From NCBI RefSeq assembly GCF_001586785.1, contig NZ_LUFH02000001.1, positions 78,273-142,272 on the forward strand: a DNA stretch of 64,000 bases, read 5' to 3'. This DNA is from Sphaerospermopsis aphanizomenoides BCCUSP55. GTDB lineage: Bacteria; Cyanobacteriota; Cyanobacteriia; Cyanobacteriales; Nostocaceae. Under the pieces are notes generated by a model. The model was given only the letters and a program-made list of their open reading frames with translations. It did no database searches and had not been told where the DNA came from. The translations under genes and the position numbers were made by a program. This document shows positions 36,631 to 44,759 of this stretch, one piece after another (within the stretch, counting starts at the first letter, position 1; each line of letters opens with the position of its first letter).

Positions 36631-36780
36631 TAAGAGGGTGTTTGAAAAGTCATGCTGAACGTAGTGCAGCGTAGTGAAGCATCTCAGAATAATCGCTCAA
36701 ACCCTTGATTTTTCGTTCAGCTTCACTCCAATCAGAACGATAAATTATACCTCTCTAAACTTTTCAAACATCTGCTAAGG
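36631..36780. mobile_element. MITE-like element with terminal inverted repeats
   Basis: TGTTTGAAAAGT (36639-36650) and ACTTTTCAAACA (36759-36770) are perfect inverted copies, and the outer CTAAGAGGG / CATCTGCTAAGG flanks are partly complementary. The roughly 150-bp unit has no ORF. It lies between the STRR tract and a minus-strand gene. This fits a non-autonomous insertion; the family is not identified. Confidence 0.55.
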
Positions 36781-36807
36781 ATAACAACAGGCCATGATCA
36801 TGAAAAA

Positions 36808-37974
36808 TCAATATCTAAAAATTGCCGCCACTTTTGATCCATTGGGCATTTCTTCTGATTCAAGAGTATAAACTCTACCACCATTTAATAGTGTTTGCAC
36901 AGCAGAAAAATCTAACATATCTTCATCATCTGGTTCGGGTTTGGTGTGTAACTCTACTGTCGTATTTTCTAAATCAAATTTTCCCCATTTCTGCTCACTT
37001 ACTGATACAAACAAAGAATCAATCCTCTGATAGTAAGATGCAGGAATAATTTCTTTGATCTCATTAGTTGCTTTTCCAGTACCTTCACCAAATAATTGTT
37101 GATAAAGCTTTATTGCTGTCCGTTTATCTTCTTGAAATGAAGGTGCAACAATTCGCCAAGCTTCATCATGTAATTGTTCTAAATTGATAATTTCTGGATT
37201 GCCATTAATGCTTTCTGGTAACAACTGGGAATAAGTATTTGCTGCTTGGTAAATTGGTAACAGAAATTCCACTCCTGCTAATACTAAAGGTGCTTTTTCT
37301 TCTTTTAATTTCTCATGCAATGCTTCATCAATAGCGTAGCAAAATTGTAAAATTTCTTCTTCGTGTTTTTCCCTGTCAGGGCTACCTTGTCCATGAACTG
37401 AACCTGGATGTTGAGCAGCAGTAGCACCTCCTCTTGGTCTACCTATTCGATGTTGTACACCTTTTTGTAACTCGTCTTCCAGAAGAGTTTCTGCCATACT
37501 ATGGGGCATATTTTCTATTTGCAGTTCATTCAAGCTATGGTGTGTTCCCGCAAAAAATTTGACATCTTTTTGACTCAAAGCTAAAACGTAGAAATTCCCA
37601 TCATTATTAATTAAATGTAGTAAAGGCTTGATGTGCAATTGTTTACCCACAACTACTAATTCTGAAAATTTTGTTGGTAAACAATAGTAACGAAAGAGAT
37701 TTTGAGCAATAAAAATTACCAATCCCTGATCTTGATGTTCCCAGAAATCACCCCTATCCAGTTCCATAGCTGGTTTGAGAAAATCCACCGCCTCTGTAGG
37801 GCGTATGCCTATAGCATCTAACCGTTCTTCAGCTTCCCGAATTAAATTTTTGAAGCGGATGGGATTTTGGCGAATTTCTGCCCCTGCTTTATGTGTAGGC
37901 ATATACAGAGATACACAGGGGGGTTGGGCATTTGCAACTAATGTTTTAAGTTCATCAATAGACGGTATCGTCAT
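36808..37974 (-). CDS. baeRF-superfamily protein (eRF1-like fold)
   Basis: A 388-aa soluble protein of the bacterial archaeo-eukaryotic release factor (baeRF) group. PCVSLYMPTHKAGAEIRQNPIRFKNLIREAEERL near residues 18-52 is the characteristic N-terminal block. A middle LALSQKDVKFFAGTH, then GVQHRIGRPRGGATAAQHPGSVHGQG, marks the loop region. The C-terminal Rossmann-like part has APLVLAGVEFLLPIYQ. Some relatives are predicted to act on ribosomes or in translation quality control; function in cyanobacteria is unknown. Family assignment by motif memory. Confidence 0.75.
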   Translation of the reverse strand: MTIPSIDELKTLVANAQPPCVSLYMPTHKAGAEIRQNPIRFKNLIREAEERLDAIGIRPTEAVDFLKPAMELDRGDFWEHQDQGLVIFIAQNLFRYYCLPTKFSELVVVGKQLHIKPLLHLINNDGNFYVLALSQKDVKFFAGTHHSLNELQIENMPHSMAETLLEDELQKGVQHRIGRPRGGATAAQHPGSVHGQGSPDREKHEEEILQFCYAIDEALHEKLKEEKAPLVLAGVEFLLPIYQAANTYSQLLPESINGNPEIINLEQLHDEAWRIVAPSFQEDKRTAIKLYQQLFGEGTGKATNEIKEIIPASYYQRIDSLFVSVSEQKWGKFDLENTTVELHTKPEPDDEDMLDFSAVQTLLNGGRVYTLESEEMPNGSKVAAIFRY

Positions 37975-38375
37975 ATATTCAAGCCACGTCCATAAATTTG
38001 CATAATCTAGATTTATTTCAACCCCAGACGTGGTATTACTGCATCTTTCTTTTGATAAGAAATTAGTATCTTATATTCCTTTCTTTTGGTAGAGTTTTGA
38101 TGCAAAAACAAAATAGATCCCCAAGTGATGCGAGAGGTTAGGGATCTTGTTGTTTACGTTTATGTAGAACTCTGATACATTAGGTGATTCCCAATCCAAA
38201 ATCCAAAATGCTATAATTATCGAGGATTCTGGCGTTGAGAAGGATGGAATTGTGAATTGATGCCTATATTCTTCATGGGAGCATCTCAAATGTGTAAGTT
38301 TATTTGTTTTGAAAGAAAGGCAATTGCTCCCAGGCCTGATATGAATCAACCGCCAAGAAGGCAAAGGACACAAAG
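37975..38375. other. Gene-free 401 bases
   Basis: AGATCCC (38115-38121) and GGGATCT (38141-38147) form an inverted pair with a T-rich right side (TTGTTGTTT). An open frame at 38071-38373 on the minus strand has no ribosome site or protein-like composition and is not called. Confidence 0.45.
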
Positions 38376-39047
38376 TTAAGAGGGTTTAAGAGAGTTTTTA
38401 TTATTGCTGCGTTTATTTTTGCAAAAATCGGATGATCCCATATTCACAAAACCTAAATTTACTCGTTTCATTAGCCAGTACAATCCGCAAAGAATTACAA
38501 AGGTGATAGTTATAATTACCAAGGGTTGTTTACCGAGTAGTTCTTCAACTCCTCTGGTCAATATGGCATCTGGCTGAGTAATAAAATCCCAACTATTGAA
38601 ACGTAAAAACCTACCCCAATAAATACCTACAGCGTTGAGGGCATGAGTTATCAACTCAATACCCAAAATCCATCTACTCTTGCCAATACGGTGCAAATAA
38701 TAACCTAAATTGATGAGTGACATTACATAAGCTTCAAATCCAGCCAGAATTACTAGGAAATAAACCGGAAATAATACTAATGTAATTATCCATACAGATT
38801 GAATTCTGCGGATATCATCTATCAAGTGAATTACATCAGTTAATAAATAAGGTGCATTGGGTAAAAAAGCATAGAAAACTGAGAAACCAAGCCACCAAAT
38901 CCAAGAGCGTCCGCGTTGAGTGCGAAATAGCCAAACACTTAAAGCCAAAGGGATAAAAGCCAGAAATAAATTCCAAGTCATCCAACGACTATTGATTTGT
39001 AATACCTGGATAACTCTGGCGATTAATTCTATTAATTCTGTTTTCAT
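38376..39047 (-). CDS. DUF1361 membrane protein
   Basis: A 223-aa protein with five to six hydrophobic helices. The family core is WWLGFSVFYAFLPNAPYLLTDVIHL (about 50-75), and FEAYVMSLINLGYYL and NAVGIYWGRFLRFNSWD follow, typical of DUF1361. The function of this integral-membrane family is not known. The C-terminus is a basic cytoplasmic tail (NKRSNNKNSLKPS). Confidence 0.82.
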   Translation of the reverse strand: MKTELIELIARVIQVLQINSRWMTWNLFLAFIPLALSVWLFRTQRGRSWIWWLGFSVFYAFLPNAPYLLTDVIHLIDDIRRIQSVWIITLVLFPVYFLVILAGFEAYVMSLINLGYYLHRIGKSRWILGIELITHALNAVGIYWGRFLRFNSWDFITQPDAILTRGVEELLGKQPLVIITITFVILCGLYWLMKRVNLGFVNMGSSDFCKNKRSNNKNSLKPS

Positions 39048-39200
39048 ATTAGGCGAGGGAATAAGGAATTGGTAATTGGTAATTGGTAATTGGTAATAGG
39101 GAAGAAAATTTTAGATTTTAGATTGAAGTTGCTCACAACCATCCAAAATCTAAAATCCAAAATCCAAAATCAAGAACACCCCTATACCCCAGCTACTTCT

Positions 39201-39671
39201 TCATTGGGATTGACTACAGTAGTCATTTAACTTATTCCCGAAAGTATCTGATTGTTTACCAGCGGTTTTTGCTGCTGCTGTTAAGCTTGAGTCAATTTCT
39301 GTTCTGGCTTTTTGGATTTTTTCTCTACCAGCTGAGTTGAGTTCTGCGTTTTTGGTTGCACCAAGGGCTTTACCTGCTTTGGCGATCGCTTGACTGAGAT
39401 TATCAAAAACTTTCGCAAAATTGGTTTGAAATTCCTGGAGTTTGGGATCTGCTAATCTTAATTCTTTAATCGACTTGGTGACAGTTTGCAAATCTGTGGA
39501 TAGTTGCAAACTAGTTGTTACCTGTTTTCCTTTACTGTTATCAATCAAAGATGTTCCTTGATTGACAACTTTAATCAATCTTTGACACTGAGAGATTTTA
39601 CTCTCGCCACAACCAGTCATCAACAAAGCAATAGTTAAGCTCAGGGGAGCAATAATGGTATACTTACGCAC
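39201..39671 (-). CDS. Putative lipoprotein with helical domain
   Basis: A 156-aa protein with the lipobox LLMTGC (Cys21) and a mature part that is almost entirely helical (KEKIQKARTEIDSSL-like heptads). Pairs of Cys (SQCQRL near the start, DYCSQSQ at the end) may form a disulfide. No known family. Monocistronic as far as can be seen. Confidence 0.75.
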   Translation of the reverse strand: MRKYTIIAPLSLTIALLMTGCGESKISQCQRLIKVVNQGTSLIDNSKGKQVTTSLQLSTDLQTVTKSIKELRLADPKLQEFQTNFAKVFDNLSQAIAKAGKALGATKNAELNSAGREKIQKARTEIDSSLTAAAKTAGKQSDTFGNKLNDYCSQSQ

Positions 39672-39735
39672 AATAAATAGAACTATCCCAACAGCAGTAA
39701 AATTCCATTCATATTAGCGCAAGTTTCTAGGGAAT

Positions 39736-39794
39736 AGGTGACAGGTAACAGGTGACAGGTGACAGGTGACAGGTGACAGGTGACAGGTGACAGG
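39736..39794. repeat. STRR: AGGTGAC tandem tract
   Basis: Eight AGGTGAC units, one varied to AGGTAAC, lying between the cbiO 3' end and the lipoprotein gene. ACGAATT tandem units (39832-39862) follow. Confidence 0.9.
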
Positions 39795-39864
39795 AAAGAG
39801 GACGCAGGAGGAACAGGGTAGAAAATTAATAATTACGAATTACGAATTACGAATTACGAATTAA

Positions 39865-40629
39865 TTACCAATCTATTGGTAATCCCCATCTTTCTAGAGT
39901 TGTGCCATCTTCTAATAATGGTTGGATTTGACTGTCTATTTGAATGCTACCACCTGAGAGGACTAGGGCGCGTTGAGTGACTTTTCCTAACCAGTGGAGG
40001 TCATGGGAGGCTATTAATATAACTTGCACTGGTAATTTTAATAATATTTGGGCTAAATGTCGTCGCCATGCTGGGTCTAGTCCGTTGGTGGGTTCGTCTA
40101 AGATGAGAATTGCCGGGTCTAGGGCTAAGATGGCTGCTAGGGCTGCTAGTCGTCTTTGTCCTCCTGAGAGTTCATGGGCGGAACGGTGGGCGTATTTTTC
40201 TAGTCCAAATTCGGCTAATAGTTGCTGTGCTTTATCTTTGGCTACGGCGGGGGAAATGCCATAGTTACGAGGTCCGAAGGTGATGTCTTCTAAAATGGTA
40301 GGCATAAATAACTGGTCGTTGGCATCTTGGAAGCTAAAACCTACTTGTCGCCGAATTTGCGGTAAGGTGTTGGGCGCTAGGGGAATTCCGTTAATGGTAA
40401 TTTTGCCGCTTTGGGGTTGTTTGAGGCCGATCAGGTTTTCTAGGAGTGTGCTTTTTCCTGAACCAGTTGCACCAATTAAGGCGACGCGATCGCCTACGTT
40501 TAAGGTAAAGGAAATTTCTTTTAATACTAGTTGTTGGTGAGGATAAGCATACACAAGATTTTGTACTTCAACCACAGATGTATGCGGTTGAGAGAGGGAA
40601 ATTTGGGGATGAGAAGTTAAGGATGTCAA
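39865..40629 (-). CDS. cbiO: Ni/Co ECF transporter ATPase CbiO
   Basis: A 254-aa ABC ATPase. Walker A GATGSGKST, Q-loop SFQDANDQLFMPT, signature ELSGGQRRLAALAAI, Walker B ILILDEPTNGLD and the switch His in ASHDLHW are all intact. The DANDQLF after the Q loop is typical of energy-coupling-factor ATPases. One copy would homodimerise with CbiQ/CbiM. It is the third gene of the cbiM-cbiQ-cbiO set, 68 bases after cbiQ. Confidence 0.93.
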   Translation of the reverse strand: MTSLTSHPQISLSQPHTSVVEVQNLVYAYPHQQLVLKEISFTLNVGDRVALIGATGSGKSTLLENLIGLKQPQSGKITINGIPLAPNTLPQIRRQVGFSFQDANDQLFMPTILEDITFGPRNYGISPAVAKDKAQQLLAEFGLEKYAHRSAHELSGGQRRLAALAAILALDPAILILDEPTNGLDPAWRRHLAQILLKLPVQVILIASHDLHWLGKVTQRALVLSGGSIQIDSQIQPLLEDGTTLERWGLPIDW

Positions 40630-40697
40630 GATTAGTAACTCAAAATTTGAAAGTTTTTGGGTGGGGATGTTGTGCAGACGCTTGTAAAATGTTTTGG

Positions 40698-41375
40698 TTA
40701 ACTCCTATAACCTGAAAAATAAGAACTGAGGGTGATACAAGTTGCCACTACTCCCACTATTATTAAGGTAAAGCGTTCTTGGGAATTGAGGGGGGAATCT
40801 AGGGGTAATTTTCCGTTATAACCACGAATTACCATCGCACCATAAACTCTTTCGGCTCTATCTAAGGTACGCAAATATAATGCACCAATCATGGATGCAC
40901 TCGCATAACGTAGCCATCCTCCTGTGCCATTTAAACCCCGTAGTTGTGCGCCAAGCTGCATTCGTGCTACTTCTGAAAGTAATATTTCTAGGTATTGCCC
41001 AGCTAAAATCAGGTTTTCTTTTAATGCTGCTGGTAGATGTAGGCTTTTTAAAGCAATACCCAAACTGTGGGGAGGTAGGGTTAATAAAAAGCTGTTCATG
41101 GTAGTGAGACAAACCAGGGAACGCAAAAGTAAAAAACTTGCTCGTTCCCATCCCAAGGGTAGGGCTATCAGGGAGAGAAAAATTAATTCTGAACCTAGTA
41201 AACGCCATAGTTTAGAAATAGGCGCTTGTAATAACCAAGTCCAAATAATTGCGATCGCTCCATAAATAATTAAGTTTGACCAAGCATGATATTTTAATAA
41301 TGCTGTGCCAATGACAATTATTAGGGACAGTTGCAACCTTAAAGCTAATGAAAGATTCAAGACAAGATTAAACAT
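40698..41375 (-). CDS. cbiQ: Ni/Co ECF transporter T component CbiQ
   Basis: A 225-aa membrane protein with five to six TM segments. The coupling helices that grip the ATPase are visible as QLGAQLRGL and YGAMVIRGYNG (the two A-x-x-R-G motifs). It overlaps the cbiM stop by eight bases, so they are translated together. Confidence 0.9.
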   Translation of the reverse strand: MFNLVLNLSLALRLQLSLIIVIGTALLKYHAWSNLIIYGAIAIIWTWLLQAPISKLWRLLGSELIFLSLIALPLGWERASFLLLRSLVCLTTMNSFLLTLPPHSLGIALKSLHLPAALKENLILAGQYLEILLSEVARMQLGAQLRGLNGTGGWLRYASASMIGALYLRTLDRAERVYGAMVIRGYNGKLPLDSPLNSQERFTLIIVGVVATCITLSSYFSGYRS

Positions 41376-42291
41376 TATTTGTTTTCACAACCTTGGCAAT
41401 TCCAAAGGCTACTCCAAAGCATAACCCTGATCCTAATAATCCAGCAATGCTAGTACCTATTTGCCCTAAACCTGCAATTCCATAATCAGCAAATGGTGTG
41501 GGTACATTCACTCTCACTACTTCTGCTAAGTTAATAAAACCCAAAGTTTCGGCTACTTTTTCTAAACCATCTGGCCATGCGGATGCAAAGAGGGAAAGTA
41601 CACCAGCTATGAGAAAAATGCTCACAATGGGAACTAACCAACCTTGAAATTTTTGTTCTTCTCCAGGTAATAAATCTGGTCTGGTTGTGGCTAAATAAGT
41701 TAATACACCACCAGTAATTAAACCTTCACCAATGCCAATTAAAATATGTACTCCTGTCATGGTGGGTAAAACTACTGTAGCTGGTGCTGTTCCTGATAGG
41801 GCTAATTCAATTGCACAGGCTATGGCAGCAGCAACGACACTAAAAGCAGCAGCAATACCCCCCACTAAGGGTAGGCGTTTTTGAGAACCTCCTAGGAGTT
41901 TTTGTAAGGTTTGGGTTAATATCCAACCTGTCCAAACTCCAATCACTGCCATGTTGAGAATATTTGCACCTAACGCGGTAATTCCTCCATCGGCAAATAG
42001 TACAGCTTGAATAATTAAGACGGTAGTAATACATAACATTCCCGCCCAAGGACTACCTAAAATTATGGCGGCTAATGTTCCTCCTAATAGGTGTCCACTA
42101 GTTCCTCCGGCAACTGGAAAATTAATCATTTGGGCAGCAAAAATAAAGGCTGTGGTTAAGCCTAATATGGGGGCGCGACGAATACCAAAAGCTGTTTGCG
42201 ATCGCTGGATGGCAATAAATAAGGCCGCCACACTAGCTAAACTGGTAGCACCTGCTACGGGTACAGAAACGAATCCATCAGGTATATGCAT
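41368..42291 (-). CDS. cbiM: Ni/Co ECF transporter CbiM with fused PDGLE (CbiN-like) tail
   Basis: A 307-aa substrate-binding membrane protein. The N-terminus MHIPDGFVS carries the metal-binding Met-His and fixes the start, because the amino terminus is part of the metal site. About six TM helices follow (FPVAGGTSGHLLGG, ILNMAVIGVWTG, GVHILIGIGEGLITGG). The C-terminal part has SAWPDGLEKVAETLGF, the PDGLE motif of CbiN/NikN, so the M and N components are fused. Ni and Co systems of this type cannot be told apart reliably from sequence. Confidence 0.92.
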   Translation of the reverse strand: MHIPDGFVSVPVAGATSLASVAALFIAIQRSQTAFGIRRAPILGLTTAFIFAAQMINFPVAGGTSGHLLGGTLAAIILGSPWAGMLCITTVLIIQAVLFADGGITALGANILNMAVIGVWTGWILTQTLQKLLGGSQKRLPLVGGIAAAFSVVAAAIACAIELALSGTAPATVVLPTMTGVHILIGIGEGLITGGVLTYLATTRPDLLPGEEQKFQGWLVPIVSIFLIAGVLSLFASAWPDGLEKVAETLGFINLAEVVRVNVPTPFADYGIAGLGQIGTSIAGLLGSGLCFGVAFGIAKVVKTNNV

Positions 42292-42723
42292 GAAAATCCC
42301 TGGTTTTGTATTTGCTTAACAGTAATTTAAGGAATAGAATTACTATTTTCTCTTGTTTATACCATGACTTATTTAATGATTTTTTGGGTGTTACTTAGGG
42401 AATATTTATGATAAAAAATACTGTGAATATTGTATTTATTTTTTTTATTGTTAATATTTGTAAGTTTGTATAGTAGATGACAGTCTATGCAAAAAAACAG
42501 AATAATGACAGAATAGTGTGATCGCACAATTGATCGCATTACGGCCAATGCAATTTGTAAACAAGCAGATTTATTGCCTAAGTTTTAAAAATTACCGTAT
42601 CCTTCATGGGACGCTTTGCTATTCAGATTACAGTAGGTATCGCCTTTTTGTTCTTCTGAGTATGGGTTAGCGATAACTCACCGAAGGTATCGCTTTGCTG
42701 CTATTATCTTTAGTTAAAAAGTC
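42292..42723. other. Gene-free 432 bases upstream of cbiM
   Basis: The AT-rich left part presumably has the cbiM promoter on the minus strand. I looked for the long NikR dyad and for a cobalamin riboswitch and saw neither. GGTATCGCC / CGAAGGTATCGC dispersed units occur near 42640. Confidence 0.5.
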
Positions 42724-43872
42724 CTAAATTCCCCTCAATTGTCGTTTTCTCAATTCCTGCATGAACAAACCAATTGTCATCCCTATTCCCACAATTCCAG
42801 TCAAGTAAAATAAACTAATTAACCGCGTTAACATTGGTGGTTGTATGCCTTCGACTTCTACTAACTGCGCTACTTTAATAGGTGGCAATTGACGATTACT
42901 TACTTCTACTTCTACTTTATGCGGTGCGCCATCAAAAAACTGCGATCGCCATATTAATTTACCATCTTGATTGGAAAATCCTTGATAAGCAAAAACAGTT
43001 AAATTATCTTCTAAAGCCACAGATTTTACATCTATAACTGCATCCTTAATTGGCTTGCCGGTGTTATCCTTGACCTCAACAGATAAATTCGCCAATTTCC
43101 CTACAGTCGCGGTTTTATCACCATCAATTTTCACATCGAAATTTTGGGATTTTACCACCGATGGAGCAATTTTTTCTAGTTTATGATCATGTTCACTCCC
43201 ATGAGCTTGAGCAACTTCCGCAGTGATATTAATAAATAATAATGTCACTATGGCAATTACTGTTAATCCACTTAATAACAACCTCACAGATTGAGGAGCA
43301 ATTTCCCCTTGTCTTAATTCTTCCTGTCCACCAATTACCCAACCACCAAACAATCCCATTGCTAATAAAATCGCTGCTAATATTGCAAAATATTTATATT
43401 TAACAGGATTTTCCCGGACATGGAAATTTAAAGTTTCCTGATAAGGCTCAAAAGCATTTTCAACCACAGGCGTAACTTTTGCTAAGATTTGGTAATCTCC
43501 ACGAATTGGTAAAACTTGCTGAAATTCTAATTTACCTTTTGGTGCAGCTACTTCCATTGCTAACAACTTTGTTCCTTCTACAATGGGGAAGTCTGTTGTT
43601 AGCCAAGGAGTCGGTTTTGGTGTGGAAATTTCTAGTTTAATTACAGCATTTTCTAAATTTTTACCCGCAGCATCAACAGCTTCTAAGGTAAAATTTACAG
43701 GGGCTTGGGCTTTTTCTGTGGCTGCTTCAAAAGGAAAAAGACGCTCCAAGGGTGGATTTGTAGAAAGTATAACTTTAGATTTAGGAGTCTGGGAAACACC
43801 AACTAAGGAATAGAAAATTGATAAGGTGATGCAAACAGCACTAATAACTACAAAAAGTCGATATTTTTTCAT
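42724..43872 (-). CDS. Membrane accessory protein of the Ni/Co transport locus (NikL/NikK-like)
   Basis: A 382-aa protein. A signal-like helix (VVISAVCITLSIFYSLVG) is followed by an Ig-like domain. Two or more TM segments come next (YFAILAAILLAMGLFGGWVIGG; LLLSGLTVIAIVTLLFINITAEVAQA). A short His-rich stretch AHGSEHDHK follows, then a second Ig/carboxypeptidase-regulatory-like domain (NTGKPIKDAVIDVKS), and a final TM helix. The layout recalls NikL/NikK accessory proteins of nickel ECF systems, and the His cluster may bind metal. The gene lies between cbtB-like and cbiM genes on the same strand. Confidence 0.6.
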   Translation of the reverse strand: MKKYRLFVVISAVCITLSIFYSLVGVSQTPKSKVILSTNPPLERLFPFEAATEKAQAPVNFTLEAVDAAGKNLENAVIKLEISTPKPTPWLTTDFPIVEGTKLLAMEVAAPKGKLEFQQVLPIRGDYQILAKVTPVVENAFEPYQETLNFHVRENPVKYKYFAILAAILLAMGLFGGWVIGGQEELRQGEIAPQSVRLLLSGLTVIAIVTLLFINITAEVAQAHGSEHDHKLEKIAPSVVKSQNFDVKIDGDKTATVGKLANLSVEVKDNTGKPIKDAVIDVKSVALEDNLTVFAYQGFSNQDGKLIWRSQFFDGAPHKVEVEVSNRQLPPIKVAQLVEVEGIQPPMLTRLISLFYLTGIVGIGMTIGLFMQELRKRQLRGI

Positions 43873-43976
43873 GGTTGATTAGAAAGAAAACGCAGATAAA
43901 CGCAGATAAACGCGGATGAAGATTTTATTTATAGCAGATTACAAATCAATAAAGTGAAAATTAATATTAAAATTTA

Positions 43977-43999
43977 AGGGTTTAGCATTGCTAAACCCT
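43977..43999 (-). terminator. Stem-loop after the cbtB-like gene
   Basis: AGGGTTTAGC and GCTAAACCCT pair perfectly around ATT. On the minus strand it lies 24 bases past the cbtB-like stop and is followed by TTAAATTTTAATATTAATTTT. It may stop most transcription, or act as an attenuator before the 382-aa gene. Confidence 0.7.
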
Positions 44000-44023
44000 G
44001 ATAAAATCTGCTGTATAATATGT

Positions 44024-44215
44024 TTAGTGAAAGCCAATACCTAATGTATGGTGACGTACTGAGTGTGTCGCATTATGAGCAGCAGGATAGTTAGAAAACA
44101 ATGCAGTCCAAATTACCAAGGAAGATAACAACATATAAATAGTTACCTGTACAGGCTTAGATAAGGTAATACTTGCTGTTTTCTGTAATACGGCTCTGGA
44201 AGAAAAAGCTGTCAT
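44024..44215 (-). CDS. cbtB: CbtB-like small metal transport protein
   Basis: A 63-aa protein with one TM helix (VTIYMLLSSLVIWTALF) and a His-rich end, NYPAAHNATHSVRHHTLGIGFH. That tail matches the CbtB style (H-x3-H-x2-RH-x-LG-x2-H). CbtB normally pairs with CbtA; no cbtA gene is here, so it may serve the neighbouring CbiMQO importer instead. A stem-loop follows the stop. Confidence 0.8.
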   Translation of the reverse strand: MTAFSSRAVLQKTASITLSKPVQVTIYMLLSSLVIWTALFSNYPAAHNATHSVRHHTLGIGFH

Positions 44216-44478
44216 GTTTGAACTCCCGTAATTAATGAAAGCTAATTTATCAAATTAAAGTCTATTTTGCCGTTAAGTGACAACAAAGATTGGTAAATTG
44301 CTTCCGTTATGTATTGAGTCTTATAAATTCGTAAGCATTCAGCAGTCACCAGTCAGCAGTAAAACCCTTTTGCTGCAAGTCTTTGTCATAAAAATTTGTA
44401 CCTTACATAAATTCTAATATAGCAGGAGTCAGGAGTAAAACCCTCTTGTAGTGGGATTTTCATTATCAGTTGATGTCC

Positions 44479-44607
44479 TAAGCTGCTGTGCAGCTAGATT
44501 GTATATTGCGATATTGAGGAAAAGTACCCTGAAACTTTCTTCACTTTTGACTTTTGAATGCATGACTTTTGACTTGCTTTTGTGCATTTTAAATGCACAA
44601 CAGCTTA
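44479..44607. mobile_element. MITE-like inverted-repeat element
   Basis: TAAGCTGCTGTGCA (44479-44492) and TGCACAACAGCTTA (44594-44607) are inverted copies with one mismatch. Within the right arm, TTGTGCATTT-T-AAATGCACAA (44580-44600) is a perfect palindrome; within the left arm, AGCTGC-TGT-GCAGCT (44481-44495) is another. This nested structure is typical of small non-autonomous elements. No transposase is present. Confidence 0.55.
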
Positions 44608-44711
44608 ACCACCCTGTCCACGGCTATAAATTTCTGCCTGTTCCCTGTAGTCTAGATTATTTTTTATATTATTGACAATAATTCCTGATTCTTATATTAT
44701 ACAGACAGCTA

Positions 44712-44730
44712 ATTGCGAATTATTAGCAAT
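44712..44730 (+). promoter_or_regulatory. 9-1-9 dyad upstream of the iron cluster
   Basis: ATTGCGAAT-T-ATTAGCAAT is a 19-bp dyad with one mismatch, 30 bases before the multicopper oxidase start. It has the geometry of a Fur box, but the bases match the E. coli consensus poorly, so the regulator is unknown. Confidence 0.35.
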
Positions 44731-44759
44731 CTAGAACAAATTGTATTGTTATTAACCTC

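Larger units (their letters stand above)
44216..44759. other. Gene-free 544 bases between divergent metal loci
   Basis: It must hold the promoters of cbtB (minus) and the multicopper oxidase (plus). It also contains the MITE-like unit at 44479-44607 and the dyad at 44712-44730. An open frame at 44451-44675 lies within this repeat DNA and is not called. Confidence 0.7.

Noticed and set aside
38071..38373. 100-aa open frame on the minus strand
   Set aside because: No start signal, no protein-like composition and it lies in intergenic DNA with inverted repeats.
42292..42723. NikR operator upstream of cbiM
   Set aside because: No spaced GTATGA/TCATAC dyad found.
44451..44675. 74-aa open frame
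   Set aside because: It lies across the MITE-like element and the divergent promoter region.
44216..44759. Cobalamin riboswitch upstream of the cbtB-like gene
   Set aside because: No B12 box or long folded leader could be seen on the minus strand.
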